The translations under genes were made by a program, and so were the position numbers. A stretch of DNA of 64,000 nt from Calycina herbarum. Lineage: Eukaryota; Ascomycota; Leotiomycetes; Helotiales; Pezizellaceae. Positions within the stretch are counted from its first letter, which is position 1. The number at the start of each line of letters is the position of its first letter. The notes beneath the pieces are model-generated. The model worked only from the letters and a program-made list of their open reading frames with translations. It was not told where the DNA came from and searched no databases. Shown in pieces: positions 1 to 11,422 of the stretch. Where the stretch lies: assembly GCA_001414485.1 (NCBI GenBank), contig LLEY01000001.1, positions 124,001 through 188,000 of the forward strand. Reading direction: 5' to 3'.

Positions 1-880
1 GTTGCCGTAACTATAGCAAGTGAAGTCAATGGCCCATGTCGGTATGTTTTTAGTGACATGGGGCTCGCCCCTGAAGCCGACCAGAGTTCTGAGACAACTT
101 TCTTGTCTGATAAGGTCGAGGGTTACGTTGGTGTATAGCATAGCTGGTGTGATTTTGTAACTACTAGACTGAACGCTGGGAAATGGGATGGTTGGGAAAA
201 GGCCCATTAAGGCATGTATTTTGTCGAGAGGATCTGTAGCATCACGATACCGCCATCGTTGCAAGAGATCCAGTGGCACCTTAGCAGTTCGGGAAATTTC
301 GATTCCTCGTACTAGATATATGAAGTTTTCGATGAGATCGTTATATAGATTCAAAGCTTGATAAACGGTGTCGGAAATGCCTTTGTCCATTTGAAGGTTC
401 TCTCCCGCCCGACAGAGGCTCTACGGAAAAAACGTCCGAATTTCCTCCCTCGAAAAATGAGTTAAAATAGAAATAAAACTACAACACAATCATTAAAAAA
501 GATATAACTTTGTTCAATGATTATTTAGCTGTAAGAGATTCTTTTTAATATTTTTCTGAGCTCTTTTAGATAAACTTATGTAGTAATGATGGGGTTCTGC
601 GTAAGAGGAAATTCAGACGTTTTTTCCGTCCCCGTAGAGAGAGGACTTCCCAAGAAATCGTTAACGGACCCCATACTGTCCAGATACGAGACCACCACAT
701 ATTTCCATGCATCATCATGGCCCCGAACGCTGCCCGGCCCTTTTTGCCTTCGTCATTGCTGGCAAGCATAACAGGGAAGTCCTCATCTGGGGACTCAGTG
801 TTTGCAGCAGCTATCATGCGGATGAAATCGAATGCGACATTAGCGTCATAAATTGAAATTCCTGGCGCTCCTTCCCCGAG
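1..880 (-). pseudogene. HET-domain (heterokaryon incompatibility) gene fragment, interrupted and truncated
   Basis: HET-domain proteins act in fungal self/non-self recognition and programmed cell death. Reading the minus strand, 880-645 encodes YDANVAFDFIRMI and later WWSRIWTVWGPL, and 390-1 encodes RWRYRDATDPLDKIHALMGL. These match the middle and the 'DxRDKIYALLGL' part of the HET family. The second part runs open off the left edge. A 221-bp inverted-repeat element (419-639) lies between the two parts and introduces frame breaks. If the element and one 5-bp target duplicate are ignored, the frame continues as EVLCRAGENLQM. The 5' end at 880 looks like an intron acceptor (TTTAG|CTCGGG), but I find no HET N-terminus just upstream. 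The locus therefore looks broken at the 5' end as well as interrupted. Its C-terminus lies outside the window. Confidence 0.75.
419..639. mobile_element. MITE-like element inside the HET gene, 5-bp target duplication
   Basis: The termini are inverted repeats. The left end reads CTCTACGGAAAAAACGTC. The right end, reverse complemented, reads CTCTACGG, then 6 extra bases, then GAAAAAACGTC. The similarity continues as (C/T)GAATTTCCTC, for about 29 bp in total. AGAGG flanks both sides (414-418 and 640-644). The interior is A+T-rich and has no ORF, so this is a non-autonomous DNA element. The superfamily is not assigned: a 5-bp duplication is not typical of Tc1/mariner (TA) or hAT (8 bp). Confidence 0.75.
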
Positions 881-2397
881 CTAAACCAAACACAAGAAGC
901 AAGACTTAAAGAAGATAAGCCCACTCCTGTGACAAGGTGTGACAAGGACCCCCCCCTCCCCGGAAATCTGCGACCCAATGATTCGAGAGTTAACAAATGG
1001 TGCAGATCTGAGAGTAAACAGTGTGGTATGACCTGAGCAATAGTGCTTGTAGTTGAGGAGATGCAGCAAGGTATCGGTGCCACGAGTTTTTGAAGGCTTG
1101 GGACTAGATCAGACTTCCTGTTTAGCTTGGACTCACAGCTCTTGTTTTCCTGGTAATGCGGTTCTCAGGATATAGGGAGAGTGAGATTTTGCAAAATGAA
1201 TACTTGATTGTGTAACCAGCAGTAAAGCCCCATACATGCATGCATTGTCCATTCAACGGGCATAATCAACCGGGCTAACCGCGATATACCGTATCTGGAT
1301 TCATCAGTCGTAACCCCGCGGCGTCGAACTCCAAATTCCTGGGAAGGACATGCATTCTGACGATGCCTGCTAGCAGAGAGGGCTTTTCGCAACCAACGAC
1401 TACTTCCTGCGCTTGGTTGAAAAGGCCGCGCGATATCCAAGACAAAACGATCTCTGCCCAAGAGAAACTCACGAAACTTCAGTTCGCAAGCAGTTGTGAA
1501 GATGCGCAGAAGGAATTCAAAAGAAGTTATCTGGACCAGGTTGATTGAATCCATTTTTAGCGCTGGAGCTAATCTATAATAGATTCAATCTAGTTCTTCT
1601 ACCACTGCAATCCTCGATATCAGTAAAATCGCCTCATGGTGGGCTCCCGAGACTTTCGTCCTTACCGGAGGTTCCTTTCGAATACCTAGCAAGACCTCAG
1701 CTGTGGCGATACCTGTGATGAAAGTTGGAAGTCCTAGAATCGAATACTACAACGCCCAGAAGGTGACCTCGTTGGTAGATTGGAACATAGCTCCGTCATT
1801 TTCATAGCTGGCGATCCAAGCTTGATGTCAAATGGCTGCGGGAACACGTCGTTCATTGCTATTCACAATTGACGCCTTCCCACAGGTGGGTCCTCTTGGG
1901 AGCTTGGGTTGGTGAGGTGGAACATCCATGATCATGCGTCCGATGTGGGCTGGGTGTTTGCGTGTTGGCTGCATCCTTGATACCAAGTCTCCCCCCGAGC
2001 GGCTGTGGGCGCAAGAATGGCACGCATATGAGAACAACATCATTATCACTGACTCTACCACTAAAGAAAGCCCGAGGGGAAGATTGATCGTCACTAGACA
2101 AGCACTTTGCAATTCATAGTGACGATAGCGATGAGGAAGATATATTGATAGAAGAAGGAAACGGAGAAGGGTCGATGGCTCAGGTCGTCTCTACAACGGC
2201 GTACTTAGGCAGTTATTCCTAATATCAAGTCAATTTTCGTCTGATATTAGAGAACATGCCTCGTGAATGTTGAGACTGCAAGATGCGATGAGGATGGCGA
2301 TGGCGAACACATGTATGAGATTGCCTCCTGGCTACTGCTTCATAAGTCCACTCAAGCCTAACAGAAAAAGAAACAAGTAGAGCACCGGAATCCATCA
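881..2397. other. No supported gene
   Basis: Several short open frames exist on both strands (for example minus 1165-1554 and 1828-2112, plus 1928-2119). None shows a recognisable domain, and I could not join them to the HET fragment on the left. This may be decayed sequence. Confidence 0.5.
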
Positions 2398-3897
2398 TTA
2401 AAGCGTGGCAATAAATTGCTCCGCTGTCATCTTCTGGTTGTCCACGTCGGCCTTATCCGCCTTCGTCCTCTCCAAGTCTTGCTCGTACTGCTCCTTTTGA
2501 GCCATCTTCTGCTCGGTAAATTTGTCTATCTCTTCTGTTTCGAAGAATGGCTCTTCGAGTTGATCCCACTTCCCGTCATCTATATGATGTCGCAGCTGAG
2601 AAAAGGGGAGACTGTGGCGATGATTGAAACCCCACGAGAGCATCATGTGGAGCCACATGGCCCCCGAATCCTCGGAACGCCTCACGAGGTCAGAGAGTGC
2701 TTTCTTCCCCCCCGTCATCTTCTCTTCTTCTTCCTCTAGGACGCTTTTGAAAATCTCTAGGTACCTCTGATATCGGGCGAGGATCTCGGGGAGCTCCTCC
2801 TCGTCCAGGTCAGTGTCCCAGTTGTTCAGTCGATCTTGCAGAAGCCACCACGGCGCCGAGCCAAACAGCTGGGCCGGTCCGACGTATGACCACTCGAAGT
2901 CCACCACTCCAACGACGGTCAAGTCTCCCTCGCTTCTAACAATTAAGTTCGCCAGGCCGAGATCGTCGCAAATGAGTTTAAACGGGCCACGGTCGTAGTC
3001 CCGCTCGACGAGATCAGGTATTAGGGATTTCAAGACGCTAAAGGACGCATACTCGGCTTTAGCAGTATATTTTCCACCTACCGAGTTGGGCTGAAAAAGA
3101 AGTTGTTTCCAATCCTGTTCGAAGAGGTACTGGAAGTACTCGGTTGTCGTCGAGAATCCCTTGCTTCGGTCATCTAGACAGAGATCAATTAGTTAGTGTC
3201 TTGACGTGATAAATCCAAAATCTTAGGGAACGTGAGAAAAGCGTCGTGGCACACCGAACGTATTGACTCCTCCAGTCTGTAGGATGTCATGCACTTTGAA
3301 TGTCAAAGGGCGTATCGGCACAGAGAATCCAGTCTTAGGCGATGGCAAACTGCCGATTCGATCAAAGTCGAGTTTGAAGAGCTGGAGCAGCATATGGGCA
3401 AACTGCTTATAGAGGAATTCGATATCGTCATCGCTAATGTCCGGTTTGAGGAGCCTCGTGTCGTTGTTCTTCCTAAGAAGATGATTGAGGCTCACGCCCT
3501 CGATGAAGTTCATAATGATAAACGGACCCAAGCCGAGAGGGTTGTCGACAGCAAGGCCCCAGGCCTTAATGTCCGGGACGGGAATGGTAGTATTCTCGCG
3601 GATAAGACTCAACACCTCAACCTCCATAGCAACCTTTTCGTCAGCGTACTCATCGCAGACGTTGCCGACAAGAGGGAGGCGGAGCAGCCAGACGGTGCCG
3701 TCGCTGAAAGCCACCTTTTGACAGACATTGTATCCGCCATGAATAAAGGCGCCCTCGAGGCGACAGGAGAGTCCACCGGGATGGAAGGTCGATACCCACT
3801 CGGGGAGATGACCGGTTACGCGAGCATTGTTCACTTTGTCGACCCAAAGTTTCGTCTGAACTCCGTGGATGAGCTCATGACGCTTGTTAACGTTCAT
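2398..3897 (-). CDS. Fungal APH-like (aminoglycoside phosphotransferase fold) kinase-like protein
   Basis: Two exons, complement(3255-3897, 2398-3173), with an 81-bp intron; 472 aa. The N-terminal half has the kinase-like fold seen in fungal APH proteins, with a nucleotide-lobe segment WLLRLPL and a conserved ...FIIMNFIEGVSL. The C-terminal lobe has the catalytic-loop equivalent ICDDLGLANLIV followed by VVDFEWSYVGP, the metal-binding DFE/DWE position. The usual HxD histidine is replaced by Cys, which is common in fungal members of this family as I know them. The C-terminus is highly charged. The substrate is unknown; these expanded fungal families are not antibiotic-resistance genes by default. 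The splice choice (TTCG|GTGTGC...CTAG|AT) gives a continuous reading frame into FSTTTEYFQY. It lies between two HET fragments on the same strand and looks intact. Confidence 0.8.
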
Positions 3898-4609
3898 GGC
3901 ATCGTATGAGGCTTTGAGTTTTGGCTATGGAGTGTTTGAGGGAATATGCTTTGCGAAAAAATAATCTGATCGAGCGAGGAAGCATTGAACCACTCGAGCT
4001 GGGTGAGGAATGCCGTTTTGTGGTGTGGCGGTGTGCACCTTAATGTACCTCTACTAGATGTGTGCGGGATTTTTAGTGTAGCTAGCTATAGGTGCGTGCA
4101 AACTAGAACGGTAATGACTGCGTCGGACTATGGAACCAAAATTGCGTTTTGCGAACGAAGAAGCGAAGATATGGTACGGGGCTGTTGGATGGTGTCTCTT
4201 TGGCAGATCGTCCGCGGAACTCATGACGGGCGGAAGGTGGAGTGATGGTTGCGAGAGCGGTGATTGTGTGTGTGTGACTATGTGGTGATTGGGGCGAGTG
4301 TTTGAAAATGGTGAAGATAGTGATAGTGATGCAGTTGGACTTGGTCTGTTATATAGGTGGTTGCGATATCTACGCCATACTGATGTGAACTGATCTGTGA
4401 GACTTAGAACTAGTAAAAAAAAAAGTTAAGTCTAACTTATCTAGTAATCTTAGACGATATTTTTTCTGACACAGTTAGTTAGCGGCGGCGCTCTATGGTC
4501 AATGGGGTTAAGATCTATTAACGGAATAGAGATAGTTGGGAATGGCTTTATTTTAGATTCGGGGTGACGTCGGCGAAAGGTGGCGACGCGAAGGCGGAAG
4601 GTCAAAACC
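3898..4609. other. Upstream region of the APH-like gene, no gene seen
   Basis: No supported coding sequence. A small imperfect palindrome lies near 4410-4445 (ACTAGT...AAGTTAAGTCTAACTT...CTAGT). The stretch 4450-4609 continues past the HET N-terminal remnant but no longer resembles HET. Confidence 0.4.
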
Positions 4610-4951
4610 TCAAGTTTCCGAGGTGTTTTGTCCGGTATCAATCGTCGGATAGCGCAGACGTAGAAAAGCGGAATACAGATTGTGTGTGATTTTGATTTCG
4701 TCACCGTTGACAGTGACAGCCTTCCCATCATCCACCGTTTCTCCTCAGACGTACGACAGTGCTTCGTAGTGTTCATCATCTCCTAAAGACACCACCCGAA
4801 GATTGCATTTGATGTCATCGTCTTCGCTGCCAGGTAGCAAGTCTAGGAGTCTGATTTCATTGAACCTAGTTCGAAGTCGAGCGCTTTGGGTATTGATGGG
4901 TGATGTGGTTGGTGTTGCCATGGGGGGACATGGTTCGGCGAGCCTTGCCAC
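4610..4951 (-). pseudogene. HET-domain N-terminal fragment with in-frame stop
   Basis: The frame starts at ATG 4951 and encodes IRLLDLLPG and HYEALSYV, the classic HET N-terminus that normally continues as SYVWG. The Trp codon is TGA here (4745-4747). Reading straight through, the same frame continues as GETVDDGKAVTVNGDEI and LYSAFLRLRYP, the expected next HET segment, until a TGA at 4610-4612. It stops just before the usual LWIDA.CINQ motif. So this is a 114-codon HET remnant with one nonsense change and a 3' truncation. It is on the same strand as the HET fragment at 1-880 and carries the part that fragment lacks, but a common origin is only an inference. Confidence 0.75.
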
Positions 4952-5919
4952 CTTTCAGAACTGTTCTAAAGTAAATTTGATAGCCAGAAATCTATAACTC
5001 AGCTGTGTTTGATTCATGTTAAAGACTCAGTTTTTTCAGGCAAATTTGTGTTGTATAAAAGGAGGCCGAGTCCAGTGAGCGGGTAAGCAGCGCCTCTCCC
5101 CTTCACTATTGGTTCACGAAGGCAACACACTCTAGTGGTAGATTTCGTTTTGGCTTCGACAACCTGTATCCTTTAGTAATTGAGACTTAATGGAAAGCTT
5201 TAAATAAAGTGTATAAAAAGTGAACGAATGAAGTGCTGAGAAATGAATGGGTAGTCTTATAAACACTGTACCCGGGGGTTGCTAGATTTAGGAAATGGTC
5301 TATGAAATATATGAAATATATGATATACATGTCTTCTCATCTTTAGTCCGTCATCCTACAACTCTAGAACAACAGGTCTGAAATAAGACGGAAATACATT
5401 CTTCAAAACACACGGCTTGCGCCTGGTTCATCGAAAATGAGGGTTGTTCTTGCGCAAGTCCTTTTTTCGAGGACGTGACTTGTGATCGCACAGCCATTGA
5501 AAAGACTGCGGACGTTGGGTATCTGTTCGTAGCGCGTTGGTTGGTGGTCAAGAATTACAATCAAAATTCGGAGTTGCGTGATCCTGTTCTCCCCTCTTTG
5601 GCTCAAAAAATTGCAAATGTAGGTGGAAGGTTGGTGTTGATTCCAGGAGCTTCTCTCCGGGCGCGTACTCGAGTATCACGATACATGCAAATCCCCCTAG
5701 TGCTTTCTGGTGGGTGCGCACAAACTGGGGGAATGAAAATAGCGACGGAGAGACTGATTCCAAGCCAGTCGAGTCCAGCAACTGCTTTTCAACCACAGAG
5801 GTAAGACCCAGGACGTGAGATGATATGTTTTTGAAAGGATCGGATTGGCTTGGCTTGGGCTTCTAGAAGCAGCTTAAGCTTTGGCGTGAGTCGTAGCGGT
5901 TCCCTGATCTCGATCGCGG
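4952..5919. other. Unassigned intergenic sequence
   Basis: Overlapping open frames occur on both strands at 5475-5804 (plus) and 5548-5796 (minus). The minus frame contains GGFACIVILEYAPGEKL but matches no family I can name. No splice-supported model emerged. Confidence 0.35.
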
Positions 5920-5943
5920 CTAAAGTGCTAAAGTGCTAAAGTG
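5920..5943. repeat. Tandem GCTAAAGT x3
   Basis: Three perfect tandem copies of an 8-bp unit, upstream of the ornithine decarboxylase leader. Confidence 0.8.
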
Positions 5944-6740
5944 CGCTAGCGTATGACCGCCACGAAAATTCAGTCCCTCTCCCCTCCACACGAACTTCTC
6001 CGCTGCCAACAAATCCCATCCACCGCCCTTTACAATAAAGGTTACCACATCAGCTTCAACTCCACGAAGCAACCTACATCGCCACCAACTCCATCGACGT
6101 GTTTCTTGAGACTCACACTCTCAATAAGCAAACCCCTACCCATTGAACTTGGTACGTCTCCCCCAGGCTCTCTAGCAGGTGCCCGTTGCCCGCTTCGCCT
6201 CAACTTGGCTCAGGCTATTTATATTGGAAAGTGAGGGAATTTCACAACACCAATCATGCTAACCATTCACTCGCAGATCATCTAGCATCACCTCCAAATA
6301 CCTTCCCAAGGCCTTTGATCACATCAAAGGCACCCTCTCTTCAACACGGCTCCCGCAGCCGCAAGCCTAGTTTCTGATCAAGATTACTCTCTACGACCCA
6401 ACCGGCACATCCTCAACACTCGTCCACCTCCTTTTGTCGCAGTCAACTAGGCAGCTTGAGCGAATTCTGTTCGACCCAACTCCCAACATCCCAATTCCGT
6501 CCCCAACTTCTCAGCTGCCGCATAGGACGGGTTTAGAGGTTCTTCCTCTCGCAGAGGAAGAGTCGAGCCGACCTCGTCAGATCAGTTCAGGATCTGATCG
6601 ATATAGACCTCCCTAATAAAACTTCAGAGTATAAAAAAAAAGGTGAGCTTCTCCTACTACCTTCGCGGGGTAATACAAATTGCTAATGGAAATCTATCAG
6701 ACCAACCAACTTCCTTAAACCCTTGAATTTTTTCGAGGAT
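5944..6740 (+). promoter_or_regulatory. Promoter and spliced 5' leader of the ornithine decarboxylase gene
   Basis: The sequence is pyrimidine-rich with no family-like protein. Two good introns are visible. One is 6231-6276 (GTGAGG ... TGCTAAC ... CGCAG). The other is 6643-6700 (GTGAGC ... TGCTAAT ... ATCAG), which ends 40 bp before the ODC start codon. The leader also contains upstream ATGs, for example at 5953. A long, intron-bearing leader suits a gene known to be controlled after transcription, but no specific element is proved here. Confidence 0.55.
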
Positions 6741-8123
6741 ATGTCACCTTCCGCCATCGAAACCATCGTCAAAACACCAAGTCTTACAAGTCTTGAAACA
6801 TACTTCGAGAAATCGAAATGTTCTTACATTGAATTCAATGGCGTGAACATACCCAAACGACTTATTGGAAATGCTCTGAAGGAGAGAGTCGATAACATCG
6901 ATCACGATGCCTGCGAGCCCGGCGACGAAGATACTTTCTTCGTAGCTGATCTCGGCGAGGTCTATAGGCAACATATGAGGTGGAAGAAGAATTTGCCCAG
7001 AGTCAAGCCATTTTATGGTACGTTGGAGTCCTGCTGCCGAAACTACTCGTGCTAATGTTGTCCAGCTGTCAAATGTAACCCCGATCCCCAAGTCATTCGA
7101 CTTTTAGCAGAGCTCGGTACGGGTTTCGATTGTGCTTCCAAAGCCGAAATCGAACAAGTCCTCAAATCCGGGGTCGAGCCTCACCGTATTATCTATGCTC
7201 AACCATGCAAGACCAACTCCTACGTTCGTTATGCTGCTGCCCAAGGAGTCAAACAAATGACATTCGACAACACCGATGAGCTGTACAAAATCAAGAAGCT
7301 TTTCCCTGCGGCCGAATTATTCCTCCGAATTTCAACTGATGATTCATCCAGCTTGTGCCAGTTGAGTCTCAAATTTGGGGCTGCTATGGACACCACCGAC
7401 CACCTTCTTGCTCTGGCCAAGGAATTGGATCTCAATGTTGTAGGAGTCAGCTTCCACGTTGGCTCTGGAGCTTCGGATCCTCTTGCATTCATCAAGGCCG
7501 TTCAAGACGCTCGTCTTGTCTTTGATCAAGCTGAAGCTCGCGGATTCTCATTCCATACTCTCGATGTTGGTGGTGGATTTTCTAGCGACACTTTTGATGA
7601 GATGGCCGCTGTACTCAGCTCAGCATTGGACGAATACATGCCTTCCAACATCCAAGTCATTGGTGAACCTGGGCGTTACTATGTTGCATCTGCGTTCACA
7701 CTCGCATGCCACGTTATCGCTCGTCGCACTATCAAGAACCCGGCAAGCGGCGAAAATAGCTACATGCTTTACATGAATGATGGGCTATATGGTAACTTTT
7801 CCAGCATCATGTTCGACCACCAAAACCCAGTCGCTCAAATCTTGCGTGCAGATGGCCGCTCTTACTACGATACCATTGCCTCGGAAGCCTCTGCTGATGG
7901 AATTGAATATTCTATTTGGGGTCCAACTTGTGATGGAATTGACCAAATTTCCAAGAGCATTCGCTTCAACCAAACTCTGGATGTGGGTGATTGGCTTTAC
8001 TTCGAGGAAATGGGCGCTTATACCAAGTGCTCTGCCACTCGATTCAATGGTTTCAGTGATGCCCACGATGTCATCTATGTTGCCAGCGAACCTGGAGCGA
8101 AGGCATTGTTGGGCATGAACTGA
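6741..8123 (+). CDS. ODC: Ornithine decarboxylase
   Basis: Converts ornithine to putrescine, the entry step of polyamine synthesis; a PLP enzyme of the cytosol. Two exons, 6741-7017 and 7066-8123, joined by a 48-bp intron with a GCTAAT branch; 444 aa, normal for fungal ODC. Visible fold-type III (alanine-racemase-like) signatures are YAVKCN with the PLP lysine near residue 95, SFHVGSG near 223, DVGGGF, GEPGRYY (phosphate/PLP binding) near 300, and WGPTCDGID with the catalytic Cys near 380. The open frame extends upstream to 6723 only through a TTG, so ATG 6741 (MSPSAIETIVK) is taken as the start. In the family, activity and turnover are controlled by antizyme; no antizyme gene is seen nearby. 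Confidence 0.95.
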
Positions 8124-9191
8124 TAGCTTGTCTATGGTAGCATTTTCATTGATGGTTTTAATCAGTTTAGCTGATGTGCGGAGAGAAGGTGCGAGAGGCA
8201 ACAATGGCGTGAAGGACGAAGGTCATATAAATGATGTGATGAGTGGATGAAGAAAACGTATATGGTTGTGGTGGTGCAAATAACGATAGATTTCTTTTTT
8301 TACTTGTAAGCTTTTGCTTCTGGTTCATACTTCAAAATCGGTGTGCATACATTCTTTTAAGATCAAATAGCATCATGATATTATTTGCAAAATAGTTCCA
8401 AATCTGCGGTGATTAAATTGATCGAAAGAAATTGGGACTCCTTTCTCAAAATGGAGAAAATTGTAAGTAAGTTTGGGGAAATGTTGGCAGGGAATTAATT
8501 TCCGATGCCAGACCGGTGCGCCACGCACTTCAGAACTTTTACCACCTGGGCACTCTAAACAAAGTCGTAAAAATACCAAAAAAATCAAGAAAGAGACGGA
8601 CTTAGTACGCATATCAAGTCTTACTACTTTGATTTGTTGGGTTGTGAGTTTATTCCATTACTTGGAAATCCGAAGTCACACATTTATTCGCTCCACAGAC
8701 CACACATAGCAGCCCTGGGGCCTCATACGTATAACGAAAAACTTACAACTGGAACAGACAAGGAGAATCAGATTGTGGAATTAGAACATAGCACTGCGGC
8801 GACCAGAAAGTGGTGTTGACGCAATGTGATTTCTGCCCAGTGCTTTGAATTGTTAAAGTGGAGTGTAATTCAACCAAGGGTGAACGATGGGAGTAACTTT
8901 GACTAGGAACGTATAGTTTCTAGCTATCTCATAATGGTCCAGCGGCACGAGAACACTGGCTGAAAAATGATGAATATATATCCTCTACCTATGTGCGGAG
9001 TTGTTTCCCATCCCCGGAAAATGCAAAATTTGGTTGGGCGTGTAAAATGCCTCATACCCCTTATTCTAAACGCCAAACCCAATGCCCGATATCATGTATG
9101 TTTGAAATATGCAAAATCCCTTAATCCCGTATCCAAATGTCGTATATGCATCACATCACTCCCTCATCCACACCATCCATGAATGAGGTAT
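8124..9191. other. Convergent 3' region between ODC and the exonuclease gene
   Basis: A+T-rich, with no supported coding sequence or RNA gene. It holds the 3' ends of two convergent genes. Confidence 0.5.
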
Positions 9192-11422
9192 TTACTTATC
9201 CCCTTCCTTCTCACCCAACTTACTTTCCAACCCCTCCCAAAGCGCATCACTGAACCCCATATCCCTCCACGCACCAAGTACCTCTCTCACTCGGGAATCC
9301 TCCAAGGGTATCCCATCTCCAGTCCCTTCTCCTCGCACACCGCCATTCTTCATTTCCCAACTTGCAACTTCTAGGATATGTTGCGTGACAGTTGTGATAC
9401 TGAGAGGTGGCGAGCGGAGGAGAGAGGCTATTTCTTGGAGGGAGAGTTGTGGGTTTTGATGCCAGAGGAAGAAAGTTCTGAGGTAGGGGAGGGTTGGCTG
9501 TTTTGTGGGGGATGATGAGGTGGATTGGGAGGGGAGAGTGGTAGTTAGATGATGGAGGGCGTGGGAGGTGGCTGTCTCTAGGATGATTGTTGGGTCGTTG
9601 TTATTGTGAGAGGGCTGTTCGGGAGAAGAGGGGTTTGTTGTTTCCAGTGGTGTGGGTTCTTCCTCGGTTGGTTTTACGGGATCCCTCATACATTCGAAGA
9701 ATTCTTCGTCGCTCTCTTCTTCTTCCTTTTTAAGAGCGGCTTTTGGCTGCGTAGCTCTAGTCCGTGAACGGGTGGTAGGCGTCTCATAGTTAATATCCAT
9801 GAGTGCTCCCTCAATTGCCCGATCCTCAAAATCAAACGGTTCTTCGGCTGCAAAATAGGGAATGGGTTTCTTGTTGTATTTTCGTTTTGGAGCTGGAGTT
9901 TCTCCCTCGGAACGTATGTATTCTCCTCCTTTCTGGCCCGCAACTGGAGCAGGAGCAGTTTTCCTGGTATATTTCCGCTTTGTTGGGACAGGGGTTTCTG
10001 GTTCTTCGGGTTTGATCTCTTCTCCATTTTCGTCTAATTCAGCTGGTTCGTCGGTAGGTATTTCTACTCCCTCGGCGGTTCGAATCGGGATATTCAATTC
10101 AGCGTGATAAGGACGTGGTGGCGTTGGATCTAATTCTTTTCGTTTTGCCTCCATATCCAAGAAGAGTTGTATCCCAGCATATGAATCGGATGCCGCATAG
10201 CGAATTTGTTTAAGATTCAGAGCTTTATTCCAAGCTCCAGATCTGACATCTCCGCCTTTGAACATTGGTAAGTGGAAATGTTCTTGTACTTGAGTTGCTA
10301 GTGAAATCAACTTCTTGTTGATTTGTTTGAACTCTTTCGATTCTGAGAACTTGACGAGTTTGAAGAGATGGGATAGTTCGAATAATCCATGTGGATCGAT
10401 GTCGAGGTTATTTCTTAATCTTGTGCAATCGCCTTTGATTGATACTCCAACTTTTGTGACCTCCGGATCCTCCAAAATCTTTTTCAATAATGGGGAAACC
10501 AAATCTTCTTTCTTGTTCCCAACGTATAATGCGAGATGGAAAAGAGCAACCCGCTCTTCGTTCGCAATCTGTATCAGTGATACATTGTTCTTCGGCCCCG
10601 CGTTCTTATTCGCATTTATCATCCACTCGATATCGAATCCAATAACCTTCTGATCCATAAAATATTTCTCCAACACTCGTTCCGTTGTAAGCTTGCTCCT
10701 ACAATAATGGACTGTGACTTTCTTCTCTTCATTATCCGTCTCGTTCACAGGTCCCCGATATAAAGCGTGTGACCAATATGAAGCAGGACTTTCCTTCTCT
10801 GCATTCTTTGCCGCTCGAAATAATTCCTCCGTCATTCTCCATTCTCGATTGCATTTCGGCAATATATCGTATTTTGGGTCCTCGGGTTCTTCTTCTGTAG
10901 GCTTTGGAGCCTCTGGTTTTTTGCCTGCCGCCGCAGGAGCGGCAGGGTTTGTTGTCGAGTCGGGCTTCTCGTTCGACTTCTTAGATTCGGCGTCTGAAGC
11001 AAATGTCGAGGAAGTTGCTAGTGTTGCTGCTGCCAAAACGTAATTGTCCTCTGCATTCGAATGCAAAGCCATATCCTGTTCCATTCCAACTGTAGTCACA
11101 GTACTCATCCGGAGCCTGCCAGAGCCAGGACTGAAAACAATTCCATTCAATGGATGCCATGTTTTCGACGATTGAGGGGAAAGTCTTGGTCTCGAGGAAC
11201 TAGAACTATCACAAGCAAGAACCTATTAGTGTCATATACTCAAGTAAAGAATAGAATATTCCCTTACACAGCTCTAGCCCCCCTCATCATAGAGCGCGTA
11301 GCACTCATCGAGTCCGTAACTAAGGAAGAAATGGTAGATTCGGCGTCGGAATTCATGGTGTAGAATCTGGGTCTTCGAAGATTCTTTGCAAACGTTGATG
11401 CTCCATGATGGCAACGGAGCAT
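9192..11422 (-). CDS. WRN-type 3'-5' exonuclease domain protein (DEDDy)
   Basis: Predicted nuclease of the RNase D/WRN exonuclease fold. Two exons, complement(11268-11422, 9192-11199), with a 68-bp intron (GTAAGG ... ACTAAT ... TTCTAG); 720 aa from the upstream ATG. The catalytic set is visible: VIGFDIEW (residues 241/243 region), VGVSIKGDCTRLRNNL, and YAASDSYAG for the final Tyr/Asp pair. An Ala/Pro/Lys/Glu-rich linker precedes the domain. A long charged tail follows, with TKRKYTRK-like and KRKYNKK-like basic repeats that could be nuclear signals. The small first exon is needed: the main open frame has only a TTG at 11150 and its first ATG at 11108. Two in-frame ATGs occur in exon 1 (11422 and 11356). 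The longer N-terminus is Arg/Ser/Tyr-rich and presequence-like. It shares a 455-bp divergent promoter region with LSM5. Confidence 0.85.

Noticed and set aside
1165..1554. 129-codon minus-strand frame near the HET fragment
   Set aside because: It does not contain HET motifs and could not be spliced to the fragment at 880.
3289..3909. 206-codon plus-strand frame across the APH-like gene
   Set aside because: It is the antisense shadow of exon 1, which has clear family motifs on the minus strand.
4745..4747. RIP as the cause of the HET stop codon
   Set aside because: TGG to TGA here is a GpG-context change, not the CpA-to-TpA (TpG-to-TpA) change typical of RIP.
5475..5804. Overlapping open frames on both strands upstream of ODC
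   Set aside because: Neither has a family motif or splice support; GGFACIVILEYAPGE on the minus strand is suggestive but not assignable.
11108..11150. TTG 11150 or ATG 11108 as the exonuclease start
   Set aside because: A spliced upstream exon gives an in-frame ATG and a coherent N-terminus with good splice signals.
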